A stretch of 13,795 nucleotides of DNA from an uncultured Lachnospiraceae bacterium (GCA_910588775.1 CAJURH010000046.1:1-13795); one strand, 5' to 3'. Positions 1-6,589 are shown, counted from the stretch's first letter. Program-made: numbers and translations. The notes: generated by a model from the letters alone, not told the origin.

Positions 1-79
1 CCACCGGATCAATCTGTTTCAAACCACCATAACGGCTCCCCATGCCTGCCGCCATAATTACCAATGTTGGTTTCTTCAT
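1..79 (-). CDS. Sugar-phosphate nucleotidyltransferase-like protein, N-terminal fragment
   Basis: Only the first 26 codons are inside the window; the gene continues past the left edge. The visible protein begins MKKPTLVIMAAGMGSRYGG and goes on to LKQIDPV. The AAGMGSRYGGLKQ stretch is the glycine-rich NTP-binding signature of GT-A-fold nucleotidyltransferases, which join a sugar phosphate or similar substrate to a nucleotide; the substrate cannot be told from this piece. ATG at 79-77 is preceded by AGGAGG (90-95, minus strand) at 10-nt spacing. It starts 26 nt after the stop of the sensor kinase with no terminator or promoter between, so it is probably the third gene of that operon. The family call is firm, the exact product open. 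Confidence 0.8.
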   Translation of the reverse strand, partial: MKKPTLVIMAAGMGSRYGGLKQIDPV

Positions 80-105
80 TCTATACTAGCCTCCTAACTT
101 ATTTT

Positions 106-1554
106 TCATGCCTCTGGAATCTTGAACCAGAATTTCACGCCTTTTTCTTGGTTTTCTACGCCATATTCACCTTGATGCAGCTGAATAATACGGCGGACCA
201 GATATAAGCCAATACCCATATGCCGCTGATTCCCGGCTTCTTCAACGTTCTGTACAGCCGTTTCGTCCCGGCTGGAACGCTTCATCACATACCCCTGCCA
301 GATACGCTCCATTAGCGCCGGGTCAATCTGCCCACCCTGGTTATAAACTTCCACCTTGACCCAACCGCCCTGACGGCGCATGGCAACCTGAATGCAATTT
401 CCCTGCACCGTGTGAGAGATGGCGTTCATCATATAATTATCAATGGCCTGCTCCAAATAATACGCGTTTCCCCGAACAATACATTCCGGTTCCAATGAAA
501 ATTCTTCCTTAATATGACTTTGCTGAAACAATGCCTGGTATTTTACGTGAATATATTCCATGGTATCCGTAAGGTTCATTTCCTGGCGCGCCATCTTCTG
601 AATCTGATGCTCCATCAGGGACAAATCCATCAGATTGTTCACCATATCGGACATCCGCGCCACTTCCTCCACGATAGAATCATAGTAGTACATCCGATCC
701 ACCTGGTCCCCCATGCATTGCAACATCTCAACCTGACTGGAAATAATGGCCAAAGGCGTCTTCAACTCATGAGAAATGTCCGCCACCACGTCTCTGCGAA
801 TGTGATCCAGCAAATCCGGCTGCCTTTCCTGGGCGCATTCCAACACCTCCTGAACGCCATCTTGCATTCCCGCCGCCATCTGATTGATATTTGCCGCCAA
901 AATATTCAGCTCCTGGTACGGCCCATCCACCTTAAGAGGCTTGGAAAAATCCCGGACCACCACGCGGGCGGCGCCTTCTGCGATTTCCCCTATCCGATCC
1001 GTTATTCGCCGAATCAACAGGTAGAATACGGGCAAACCAACTGCCAGCGCCACCACGAAAATAAGCGCCAGAAACTTCCCCATATGACCATAGAATTTAT
1101 TAATGGAAAACACTTTCTCTCGAATACTCACATAAAACAGGCTCCCATCTTGATCAATGACCCCCATCAACTTGACTGCCATGGGATTCTTGGTTTCCCT
1201 GTCAACCACTTCCGGGTTCTCGGAAAATTTATCCCTGCAAAGAATAATATGTTTGTACACCTGACGTTCCGACGACTCGTACCAACTCACATACACAGGC
1301 CGAAACTTCTCATCGGATATAGTAAACAACAAGTCTTCACTTTCATATTGCTGAAATACGGCCATATCGTTCTCATCCAGCATCGTGAAGTCCATTTCCT
1401 GCAAATCCGCATACGACGCTTTGATTAATCTCGACTTCTGGTAACTATAATAGGAGGGAGCAAACAGCCAGTAAATCAGCGCACTCCCTCCCACAACAAT
1501 GAGCAAAAAAATAAATTGTCCCACAATCAGGTTTTTTCTAATTTCATTTTTCAT
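106..1554 (-). CDS. Membrane sensor histidine kinase (HAMP-HisKA-HATPase)
   Basis: 482 residues. A membrane segment at about 10-31 and another at 159-181 enclose an extracytoplasmic sensor region of roughly 125 residues that I do not recognise. A HAMP-like linker follows (about 180-235), then the HisKA dimerisation helix with the phospho-acceptor His262 in ISHELKTP. The ATPase domain has an N box (EQAIDNYMMNAISHT, Asn377), a G1-like box (YNQGGQI, about 404-410) and a G2 box (HMGIGLYLV, from 445). The G1 box lacks the usual DxG Asp (NQG instead), a common variant. It should autophosphorylate and pass phosphate to the regulator encoded just upstream; their reading frames overlap by 11 nt, so translation is probably coupled. 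The signal sensed is unknown; partnership with the following nucleotidyltransferase hints at an envelope role (inference). Confidence 0.93.
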   Translation of the reverse strand: MKNEIRKNLIVGQFIFLLIVVGGSALIYWLFAPSYYSYQKSRLIKASYADLQEMDFTMLDENDMAVFQQYESEDLLFTISDEKFRPVYVSWYESSERQVYKHIILCRDKFSENPEVVDRETKNPMAVKLMGVIDQDGSLFYVSIREKVFSINKFYGHMGKFLALIFVVALAVGLPVFYLLIRRITDRIGEIAEGAARVVVRDFSKPLKVDGPYQELNILAANINQMAAGMQDGVQEVLECAQERQPDLLDHIRRDVVADISHELKTPLAIISSQVEMLQCMGDQVDRMYYYDSIVEEVARMSDMVNNLMDLSLMEHQIQKMARQEMNLTDTMEYIHVKYQALFQQSHIKEEFSLEPECIVRGNAYYLEQAIDNYMMNAISHTVQGNCIQVAMRRQGGWVKVEVYNQGGQIDPALMERIWQGYVMKRSSRDETAVQNVEEAGNQRHMGIGLYLVRRIIQLHQGEYGVENQEKGVKFWFKIPEA

Positions 1555-2233
1555 CTGCGCCCGCCTCGAAAATATACCCTACGCCATATACAGACCGAAT
1601 ATAATTGCACTCTTCTGTCAACTTCTTCCTCAACTGCTTCACCAACGTGTCTACCGTACGCGTCTCACCACTGTAGTCATATCCCCAAACAGCATCCAAT
1701 ATATGCTCTCTTTTCAGCACTCGGCCCTGATTTTCCATAAAAAATAACAAAAGCTCATATTCTCTCCGGGTTGTCTCCACATATTCCCCTTTGCGGTATA
1801 CCTTCTGCGCAGGCAAATCCAGCCGCAATCTTCCCGCTTCCAGTGTCTGGCTGTTCTTCCCGACTCGTTTCAACACCGCCTCCACATGGGCTTTTATAAT
1901 CGAAAGAGTATATGGTTTCACTATATAGTCATCCGCCCCTTTGGAAAAACTGTATAACTGCCCTTCAACGGAAGAATTCGCCGTCAGCATAATCACCGGC
2001 ACCTGGGACTTCTTCCTTATCTCCCTGAGCACTTCATTTCCTCCAATCTGCGGAAGCATTATATCCAACAAAACCAGATCAATCTGATTCATATTATTAT
2101 AGAAAACTTCCAACGCTTTCTGGCCGTCTGAAGCCTGCAACACTTCATAGCCCTGCAGCGCCAGAAAATCTGACAGAGTGCGCAACAGTTTATCTTCGTC
2201 TTCCACAACCAACAACGTCCATTTGTAATGCAT
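1544..2233 (-). CDS. OmpR/PhoB-family response regulator
   Basis: 229 residues from the ATG at 2233, which has GGAG (2241-2244) 7 nt upstream. An open frame extends 37 codons further, to 2344, but those residues look non-coding and run into the rplL terminator hairpin, so I reject the longer start. The receiver domain (about 6-120) has acidic residues Glu11/Asp12, the phosphorylated Asp57 in LVLLDIMLP, Thr84 and Lys106 (VKPY), all in canonical places. The C-terminal winged-helix domain carries the RREYELLLFFMENQGRV and TRTVDTLVKQLRKKL signatures. It is a DNA-binding transcription factor activated by the kinase encoded downstream. The stop codon lies inside the kinase start region (1544-1554), indicating a single operon. 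Confidence 0.95.
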   Translation of the reverse strand: MHYKWTLLVVEDEDKLLRTLSDFLALQGYEVLQASDGQKALEVFYNNMNQIDLVLLDIMLPQIGGNEVLREIRKKSQVPVIMLTANSSVEGQLYSFSKGADDYIVKPYTLSIIKAHVEAVLKRVGKNSQTLEAGRLRLDLPAQKVYRKGEYVETTRREYELLLFFMENQGRVLKREHILDAVWGYDYSGETRTVDTLVKQLRKKLTEECNYIRSVYGVGYIFEAGADEK

Positions 2234-2252
2234 GTACTTTCTCCAACACTTC

Positions 2253-2282
2253 TCTATAGTTTCCAACAATATAATTCTACAA
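2253..2282 (-). promoter_or_regulatory. Possible promoter of the two-component operon
   Basis: On the minus strand TTGTAG (2277-2282) and TATAGA (2253-2258) are separated by 18 nt. The -35 box is poor and the leader would be only about 15-20 nt, so this is a weak call. Its support is that the preceding ribosomal operon appears to end at the hairpin 2311-2339, so the regulator needs its own start. Confidence 0.35.
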
Positions 2283-2310
2283 AGCAATTGTGATGGAAAT
2301 ATGTGAATGA

Positions 2311-2339
2311 AGGGCCTGACACAAAATATGCCAAGCCCT
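2311..2339 (-). terminator. Hairpin after rplL, likely operon terminator
   Basis: An 11-bp stem (2311-2321 with 2329-2339, including two G-U pairs in the minus-strand RNA) closes a 7-nt loop, 24 nt after the rplL stop codon. The tail on the minus strand (TCATTCACATATTTCC) is only moderately U-rich, so termination may be partial and some read-through into the two-component genes is possible. Confidence 0.55.
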
Positions 2340-2362
2340 CTCATGTATTACAATTTTGCCGC

Positions 2363-2743
2363 TTATTTCAAGTTTACTTTTGCGCCTTCCGCTTCCAGTT
2401 TTTCCTTAATTTCGTCAGCTTCAGCCTTGGATGCGCCTTCCTTAACCATCTTCGGTGCGCCGTCTACCACTTCTTTAGCTTCTTTCAGACCCAGTCCGGT
2501 TACTTCACGAACGACTTTAATAACTTTAACTTTGTTTGGTCCAACTTCTGCCAACTCAACGTCAAATTCGTCTTTCTCTTCTGCCGGTGCGCCGTCTGCG
2601 GCACCTGCTGCCGCTGCAACTACAACGCCTGCCGCTGCGGATACGCCAAATTCTTCTTCACAAGCTTTTACCAGATCGTTTAATTCCAATACAGTCAATT
2701 CTTTGATTGCTGCAATAAATTCTTCTGTTGTCAATTTTGCCAT
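2363..2743 (-). CDS. rplL: Ribosomal protein bL12 (L7/L12)
   Basis: 126 residues, the usual length. The N-terminal dimerisation helices (MAKLTTEEFIAAIKELTVLE, to about 30) are followed by an Ala/Gly-rich hinge (about 34-52, AAAGVVVAAAAGAADGAP) and the globular C-terminal domain with the conserved VKVIKVVREVTGLGLKEAKE region that contacts translation factors. Several dimers bind the L10 C-terminal helix to form the ribosomal stalk recruiting EF-Tu, EF-G and IF2. AGGAGG (2753-2758) lies 9 nt before the ATG. It lies 57 nt downstream of rplJ, in the same transcript. rpoB, its usual next neighbour, is not found downstream here. Confidence 0.99.
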   Translation of the reverse strand: MAKLTTEEFIAAIKELTVLELNDLVKACEEEFGVSAAAGVVVAAAAGAADGAPAEEKDEFDVELAEVGPNKVKVIKVVREVTGLGLKEAKEVVDGAPKMVKEGASKAEADEIKEKLEAEGAKVNLK

Positions 2744-2800
2744 TTGTTTATTCCTCCTAAATAAAATATTATCTAAAAACAGATGTCCCGCTTAATCTTC

Positions 2801-3319
2801 TTATTCCGCTGCTGGAGCCTCTTGCGCCGCGTCTGCGCCGCCTGCCTCCGCAATCTGATTAAGCACACGAGCGAAGTTGGAAATCGGAGACTGAATGCTT
2901 CCCAGCAATTTTCCCAACAGCTCTTCTCTGGAAGGTATGCTTGCCAATGCCTGAATACCTGCCTGATCGTTGTAATTGCCTTCCACTACGCCCGCAATCA
3001 ATTCCAAAGCTGGATACTGTTTTGCAAACTTGTCCAGGATTCTTGCTGGAGCTGTAGCGTCATCTGCGGAAATCGCTACTGCGTTGGTTCCATGCAGATG
3101 CTCGGATAAGCTTTCACAAGCTGTTCCCTTGAACGCCAAATTCATCATGGTATTCTTGTACACTTTATACAGAATGCCTGCTTCCCTCAACTCTTTGCGG
3201 AGAATGGTGTCCTGCTCTACTGTAAGCCCACTGTAATTAACCAAAATCACAGACTGAGCGTCTTTCACGTTATTCGCGATTTCTTCCACGATCGGCTTTT
3301 TCTGTTCGATCTTTGCCAT
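2801..3319 (-). CDS. rplJ: Ribosomal protein uL10
   Basis: 172 residues. It begins MAKIEQKKPIVEEIANNVKD and continues through the L10 hallmarks VNYSGLTVEQDTILRKELRE and YKVYKNTMMNLAF. It forms the base of the ribosomal stalk, binding 23S rRNA through the N-terminal domain and L7/L12 dimers through the C-terminal helix. The C-terminus (about 155-172) is rich in Ala and Glu and looks like a flexible tail. AGGAGGTG lies 12-13 nt before the ATG. It follows a structured leader (3421-3540) and an attenuator (3363-3395) expected to let excess L10-L12 complex shut down its own synthesis. Confidence 0.99.
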   Translation of the reverse strand: MAKIEQKKPIVEEIANNVKDAQSVILVNYSGLTVEQDTILRKELREAGILYKVYKNTMMNLAFKGTACESLSEHLHGTNAVAISADDATAPARILDKFAKQYPALELIAGVVEGNYNDQAGIQALASIPSREELLGKLLGSIQSPISNFARVLNQIAEAGGADAAQEAPAAE

Positions 3320-3362
3320 GATCTCAATGCACCTCCTTCATTCATATTTCCTGTACACACTC

Positions 3363-3395
3363 AAAAGCCCTCCACATCCGAAAATGCAGGAGGGC
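3363..3395 (-). terminator. Intrinsic attenuator in the rplJ leader
   Basis: On the minus strand GCCCTCC (3389-3395) pairs with GGAGGGC (3367-3373). The stem extends by four inner pairs after a bulged U around the loop TTTCGG, and is followed by TTTT (3363-3366). It lies 48 nt before the rplJ start. The sequence just upstream (GAGGGG at about 3419-3424, the end of the L10-leader core) can pair with the CCCTC of the 5' arm, giving a possible antiterminator. The switch mechanism is inference from known Firmicute L10 leaders. Confidence 0.8.
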
Positions 3396-3420
3396 ACAAT
3401 ATTCCTATCGTAAAATCTCC

Positions 3421-3540
3421 CCTCGGCGGGCGGCGCTTGCCTTTATGCCTTCCGAATGCGTTTGAAAATCTTAGCGTTACGCAATTAACTTAACGCATTT
3501 TCCAAACACGCTCCAAGACACCCGCTGTCTTCGGTGCGGT
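3421..3540 (-). ncRNA. Ribosomal protein L10 leader RNA
   Basis: The minus-strand RNA carries the characteristic GAAGACAGCGGGTG (within 3519-3532) near its 5' side and CCGCCCGCCGAGG near its 3' side (3421-3433), whose GCGGG/CCCGC segments pair. Between them is a long irregular hairpin: GCGTTA with TAACGC, GAAAAT with ATTTTC, and TTTG(T)G with C(G)CAAA. This matches the Firmicute L10 leader, the binding site for the L10(L12)4 complex. It lies between the promoter at 3575-3603 and the attenuator, so it is well placed to control rplJ-rplL. Boundaries are approximate. Confidence 0.85.
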
Positions 3541-3574
3541 ATGAATCTGAATTAATGTACGGTATTACTTTAAA

Positions 3575-3603
3575 AGCCTAGCATAATCAGCCAGTTTTGT
3601 CAA
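3575..3603 (-). promoter_or_regulatory. Internal promoter for rplJ-rplL
   Basis: On the minus strand TTGACA (3598-3603), a 17-nt spacer and TAGGCT (3575-3580). The -35 box begins 10 nt after the rplA stop codon. Transcription would start near 3568, giving a leader of about 250 nt that holds the L10 aptamer and attenuator. Confidence 0.75.
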
Positions 3604-3612
3604 GAAAAACTG

Positions 3613-4302
3613 CTAGAATTTTGCCGGGTTAATCTTAATGCCAGGACCCATGGTGGGAGCTATGGTGATGCTTCTCATATACTGCCCTTTTAACGCACTG
3701 GGTCTGGCTTTCAAAATTGCCTCTATCAGGGTCTGGAAGTTTTCTTTCAACTGCTCCTCACTAAAAGAAGCTTTTCCAATGGGAACATGCACAATGTTTG
3801 TCTTGTCCAACCGATATTCGATCTTACCGGCCTTGATATCTGTTATGGCTTTTGCCACGTCCATAGTTACAGTTCCTGCTTTTGGGTTTGGCATCAGACC
3901 TTTTGGTCCCAATACACGTCCCAAACGTCCCACAACTCCCATCATATCTGGAGTCGCCACTACAACGTCAAAGTCCAGCCATCCATCGTTCTGAATCTTG
4001 GGGATCAGTTCCTCACCACCCACGAATTCAGCTCCTGCCGCCTGCGCTTCTTCCAATTTCGCGTCTTTTGCAAACACTAATACGCGAATCTTCTTGCCTG
4101 TTCCATGGGGCAGAACAACTGCGCCACGAATCTGCTGGTCAGCATGGCGTCCATCACATCCGGTGCGGATATGGACTTCGATTGTTTCGTCAAATTTTGC
4201 AACCGCCGCTTTCTTTACCAATCCAATCGCTTCTTCTGGGTCGTACAACACTGCGCGGTCAATGGCTTTTGCAGCCTCCTGGTATTTCTTCCCTCTCTTC
4301 AT
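3613..4302 (-). CDS. rplA: Ribosomal protein uL1
   Basis: 229 residues, the normal bacterial length. It starts MKRGKKYQEAAKAIDRAVLY and contains the conserved CDGRHADQQIRGAVVLPHGTG, VATPDMMGVVGRLGRVLGP and KGLMPNPKAGTVT blocks of the L1 signature, ending MGPGIKINPAKF. L1 forms the mobile L1 stalk on 23S rRNA that helps deacylated tRNA leave the E site, and in many bacteria represses its own operon mRNA. The ATG is preceded by GGAGGAG inside the rplK 3' end; only 4 nt separate it from the rplK stop, so the two are translationally coupled. No terminator is visible after it: the rplJ promoter follows at once. Confidence 0.99.
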   Translation of the reverse strand: MKRGKKYQEAAKAIDRAVLYDPEEAIGLVKKAAVAKFDETIEVHIRTGCDGRHADQQIRGAVVLPHGTGKKIRVLVFAKDAKLEEAQAAGAEFVGGEELIPKIQNDGWLDFDVVVATPDMMGVVGRLGRVLGPKGLMPNPKAGTVTMDVAKAITDIKAGKIEYRLDKTNIVHVPIGKASFSEEQLKENFQTLIEAILKARPSALKGQYMRSITIAPTMGPGIKINPAKF

Positions 4303-4306
4303 ATCC

Positions 4307-4732
4307 TTACTCCTCCACTGTGATTCCCATGCTCTTAGCTGTTCCGATGATCATGCTCATGGCAGCCTCCAGGGAACCTGCGTTCAAATCTTTCATTTTC
4401 GTCTCGGCAATCTCCTGAATCTGCGCTTTTGTCACGCTTCCCACTTTTTCTTTGTTGGGAGTTCCTGAACCGGATTTTATATTACAGGCCTTTTTCAATA
4501 AAACGGCAGCCGGCGGAGTTTTGGTAATGAAGCTGAAGCTTCTGTCCGCATAAACCGTGATAACCACAGGAATCAGCAAATCTCCCATGTCCGCGGTTTT
4601 TGCGTTAAATTCTTTGGTAAACTGTACAATATTCACGCCGTGCTGTCCCAATGCAGGACCTACAGGCGGCGCTGGCGTTGCCTTGCCAGCAGGAATCTGT
4701 AATTTGATATATCCTTCTACTTTCTTTGCCAT
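4307..4732 (-). CDS. rplK: Ribosomal protein uL11
   Basis: 141 residues from the ATG at 4732, the standard L11 length, starting MAKKVEGYIKLQIPAGKATP. A GTG three codons upstream (4741) is in frame, but it lies inside the ribosome binding site AAGGAGGT (4740-4747), so it is not the start. The PAPPVGPALGQHGVNI stretch is the proline-rich segment that moves on factor and thiopeptide binding; the C-terminal half (KEKVGSVTKAQIQEIAETKM) binds the GTPase-associated region of 23S rRNA. L11 is also needed for ribosome-dependent stringent-response activation. It lies 57 nt after nusG in the conserved order nusG-rplK-rplA. Confidence 0.99.
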   Translation of the reverse strand: MAKKVEGYIKLQIPAGKATPAPPVGPALGQHGVNIVQFTKEFNAKTADMGDLLIPVVITVYADRSFSFITKTPPAAVLLKKACNIKSGSGTPNKEKVGSVTKAQIQEIAETKMKDLNAGSLEAAMSMIIGTAKSMGITVEE

Positions 4733-4789
4733 AACAGGCACCTCCTTGTGGTATTGGCGGGGGTCATCATTTCCCTCCCACTGTCACAT

Positions 4790-5314
4790 TTACAATTTGC
4801 GGACATCAGCAAAACTGATCTCTACCGGCGTCTCACTGCCAAACAGTTCCACGCCGATCGTAACAAGCTGTTTTTGCGCATTGATGCTGCGCACAATGCC
4901 GCTGGTATCCTTCCAGGGGCCTCCGGTGACCATCACCCACTCCCCTTCCACGTAATCAACTTCTACAGCTTTTGTCTCGATCTGGATACCCAGCGACCTC
5001 ATCTCGGCTTCTGTCAGAGGGACCGGCTTTGATCCCGGACCCACAAACCCGGTGACGCCTCTGGTATTGCGTACCACATACCAGGTATCGTCATTCATGA
5101 TCATATACAGCAGGACATAGCCGGGAAACAGCTTCTTCTGCACCACTTTCTGCACGTCGTTCTTCATCTCCACGACTTCTTGGAGCGGTACACACACTTC
5201 CAGGATCTGGTCTTCCAGATGCCTGTTGGCTATTGTCTTTTCGATATTTGCCTTTACCTTATTCTCATAACCGGAATAGGTATGTGCTACATACCATCTT
5301 GCCTTCTCTGACAT
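4790..5314 (-). CDS. nusG: Transcription elongation/termination factor NusG
   Basis: 174 residues. The NGN domain (about 5-95) starts ARWYVAHTYSGYENKVKAN and contains LFPGYVLLYM and WYVVRNTRGVTGFVG, which bind the RNA polymerase clamp. The KOW domain (about 122-150, VEGEWVMVTGGPWKDTSGIV) binds ribosomal S10 or Rho in related bacteria. The protein promotes processive or sequence-specifically paused transcription and links it to translation. The gene follows secE by 20 nt in the conserved secE-nusG pair, with an AAGGATGAGGA ribosome binding site. Confidence 0.99.
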   Translation of the reverse strand: MSEKARWYVAHTYSGYENKVKANIEKTIANRHLEDQILEVCVPLQEVVEMKNDVQKVVQKKLFPGYVLLYMIMNDDTWYVVRNTRGVTGFVGPGSKPVPLTEAEMRSLGIQIETKAVEVDYVEGEWVMVTGGPWKDTSGIVRSINAQKQLVTIGVELFGSETPVEISFADVRKL

Positions 5315-5334
5315 ATCCTCATCCTTTTCACAAC

Positions 5335-5541
5335 TTATTTCACTAAAAGATTGATCCCTTCCAGGATGGCCGCATCAAATACGCTGATGAGCACTCCCAG
5401 GACTGCTGTGATCGCCACGACGGCCACTGTCTGTTTTACCAATGTCTTCTGGTCCGGCCAGATGATCTTTTTAAATTCTGACCGCAATCCTTCAAACCAT
5501 GTTTTCGCCTGGCCGCTGCTCTTCTTTTCTTTTTCTGCCAT
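5335..5541 (-). CDS. secE: Preprotein translocase subunit SecE
   Basis: 68 residues, the short Gram-positive form with one membrane helix. A charged cytoplasmic N-terminus with the amphipathic helix WFEGLRSEFKKIIWPDQKTL (about 15-34) holds the conserved EFKKIIWP motif that lies along the membrane and clamps SecY. The transmembrane segment is at about 38-59 and the C-terminus is short. It lies 23 nt downstream of rpmG and 20 nt upstream of nusG. The start has a GAGGGCAGGG ribosome binding site. Confidence 0.98.
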   Translation of the reverse strand: MAEKEKKSSGQAKTWFEGLRSEFKKIIWPDQKTLVKQTVAVVAITAVLGVLISVFDAAILEGINLLVK

Positions 5542-5564
5542 AGCCCTGCCCTCACAAATGCCGA

Positions 5565-5714
5565 TTATTTAGTTTCCTTGTGCAGAGTATGCCTCCTGCA
5601 GAATTTACAATACTTTTTCTTCTCCATTCTTTCCGGATGGTTTTTCTTTTCTTTTGTCGTATTGTAATTACGTTGCTTACACTCTGTACATGCCAATGTA
5701 ATTTTTACACGCAC
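5565..5714 (-). CDS. rpmG: Ribosomal protein bL33, zinc-binding form
   Basis: 49 residues. Translation of the minus strand gives (M)RVKITLACTECKQRNYN and TTKEKKNHPERMEKKKYCKF, ending CRRHTLHKETK. The pairs CTEC and CKFC are the zinc ribbon of the C+ form of L33. I choose the GTG at 5714 because GGAGGT (5722-5727) is 7 nt upstream and the product then matches the family start. An in-frame ATG at 5738 would add eight residues (MKTVEVEV) but has no ribosome binding site. It is the first gene of the rpmG-secE-nusG-rplK-rplA operon. No tRNA lies between it and secE. Confidence 0.96.
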   Translation of the reverse strand: MRVKITLACTECKQRNYNTTKEKKNHPERMEKKKYCKFCRRHTLHKETK

Positions 5715-5721
5715 AACTTCC

Positions 5722-5727
5722 ACCTCC
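5722..5727 (-). promoter_or_regulatory. Ribosome binding site fixing the rpmG GTG start
   Basis: GGAGGT on the minus strand, 7 nt before the GTG at 5712-5714. It decides in favour of the GTG over the upstream in-frame ATG at 5738. Confidence 0.8.
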
Positions 5728-5739
5728 ACTGTTTTCATA

Positions 5740-5810
5740 AACGGCCCCGGAAAAATTTCCCCAGACCCGCTCTTGGATTTTGCCGTTGGTATACCCGCTC
5801 CGACTATACC
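5740..5810 (-). other. Structured leader of the rpmG operon
   Basis: The 5' leader between the promoter (5867-5896) and rpmG has two inverted repeats: AACGGC/GCCGTT (5740-5745 with 5782-5787), enclosing a small GGAAA/TTTCC hairpin, and GGTATA/TATACC (5788-5793 with 5805-5810). The 8-mer ACCCGCTC also occurs twice on the plus strand (5765-5772 and 5793-5800). I recognise no known riboswitch or ribosomal-protein leader here, and the pairing could be chance. Confidence 0.35.
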
Positions 5811-5866
5811 GGAAAACGGATAAATTTAAGCATAAAAAAAAGACCCCTATTTCTCGTCACTATTGC

Positions 5867-5896
5867 AGTATATCATATGAACAAAAATCAAGTCAA
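5867..5896 (-). promoter_or_regulatory. Promoter of the rpmG-secE-nusG-rplKA operon
   Basis: On the minus strand TTGACT (5891-5896), an 18-nt spacer and TATACT (5867-5872). Transcription would start near 5860, leaving a leader of about 145 nt before rpmG. It is back to back with the plus-strand promoter at 5931-5959. Confidence 0.75.
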
Positions 5897-5930
5897 GCCC
5901 TTTTCGCGGATTTACCCCCGAAAATCAGCA

Positions 5931-5959
5931 TTGATTTTAGAAATGGGTTTTATTATAAT
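5931..5959 (+). promoter_or_regulatory. Promoter of the His-rich protein gene
   Basis: TTGATT (5931-5936), a 17-nt spacer and a perfect TATAAT (5954-5959). Transcription would begin near 5966, giving a leader of about 88 nt with no obvious structure. Together with 5867-5896 and the rpmG leader this accounts for the gene-free stretch 5715-6053. Confidence 0.7.
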
Positions 5960-6053
5960 AAAGAACAGTATATGCCCACTCCCGGAAATCCCACTAAATC
6001 AATTTTTAAAATGATTCTGGAAGCGCAGGATATAATTTCAGGAGGAATTTGAA

Positions 6054-6488
6054 ATGAGTGATAGAAAAGAAACCCACCATCATGAACATCACCACAATCA
6101 CCATCATAAACACAATCACGGAGGCAACATGGTAATGATGGGAAGCGCAGACGGACATCTTCTGGGCACAATGACCGCTTATACCCCGGCTTCTCTGCCT
6201 GTGGCGGAGATGAACATGGAACTGTCCATGAAAGACGTGGTGATTTTCATAAAAGAAAACGGCGGCGTCCCTTTGCAGGTGAAAGCCAGCTTAAAGGATA
6301 CGAGCTCTACCGTGATCCTGAATCTGGCGGGGACGGAAATCTTCCGGTCAGAAAGCGCCGAGAGCACAGAGACAGACGCCACAAAAGTGAAATGCAAGCT
6401 GCTGGTGGTAGCGGACGAGATGGACTGCCAGACGCTAAAAGACTCTCTGGAAACTTACATGGGGTATTTCATAAATAATTCGTTCTAA
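6054..6488 (+). CDS. His-rich protein of unknown function, possible metal-binding
   Basis: 144 residues; I do not recognise the family. AGGAGG (6040-6045) is 8 nt before the ATG. Residues 8-22 contain 11 histidines in HH(H)-x blocks (THHHEHHHNHHHKHNH), followed by a short Met-containing stretch (NMVMMG). The remainder (about 30-144) looks like a compact mixed alpha/beta domain with two cysteines (114 and 125) and no signal peptide or membrane segment. Such histidine runs occur in nickel, zinc or cobalt chaperones and transporters, so metal binding or storage is a reasonable inference, but nothing in the body shows it and no metal transporter is adjacent. The unit has its own promoter and terminator and is divergent from the rpmG operon. 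Confidence 0.85.
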   Translation: MSDRKETHHHEHHHNHHHKHNHGGNMVMMGSADGHLLGTMTAYTPASLPVAEMNMELSMKDVVIFIKENGGVPLQVKASLKDTSSTVILNLAGTEIFRSESAESTETDATKVKCKLLVVADEMDCQTLKDSLETYMGYFINNSF

Positions 6489-6503
6489 AGCGTGTTTGAA
6501 ATC

Positions 6504-6547
6504 GCAAACAGACATATCCGTGTGCGCAGATATGTCTGTTTGCTTTT
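6504..6547 (+). terminator. Strong intrinsic terminator after the His-rich gene
   Basis: A perfect 15-bp stem (6504-6518 with 6529-6543) and a 10-nt loop, followed by TTTT, 15 nt after the stop codon. Confidence 0.9.
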
Positions 6548-6580
6548 GAAAGTCCGCCCCTGCACAGGCGGCAGACTTTC
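6548..6580. repeat. Second small hairpin next to the terminator
   Basis: GAAAGTC (6548-6554) pairs with GACTTTC (6574-6580); inside, CGCC pairs with GGCG. It starts immediately after the T-tract of the preceding terminator. It has no T-tract on the plus strand and could be a back-up terminator or a 3'-end structure. Confidence 0.45.
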
Positions 6581-6589
6581 GAATGTCAA

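Noticed and set aside
514..1428. 304-codon plus-strand open frame opposite the sensor kinase
   Set aside because: It is His/Leu/Arg-rich with no family features and no ribosome binding site, while the minus strand encodes all kinase motifs in order. It is a shadow frame.
2234..2344. N-terminal extension of the response regulator to 2344
   Set aside because: The extra 37 residues resemble no receiver domain and overlap the rplL hairpin; the ATG at 2233 has a proper ribosome binding site and a normal family start.
5542..5564. tRNA-Trp between rpmG and secE, present in many bacteria
   Set aside because: The gap is 23 nt and cannot hold a tRNA; none is seen in the rpmG leader either.
5715..5738. 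Longer rpmG starting at the in-frame ATG 5738
   Set aside because: No ribosome binding site, and the added MKTVEVEV is not seen in L33 proteins as I know them; the GTG at 5714 has GGAGGT at 7 nt.
5836..5862. Terminator formed by the T8 run in the rpmG leader
   Set aside because: The T-tract is preceded by only a 3-bp possible stem, too weak for termination.
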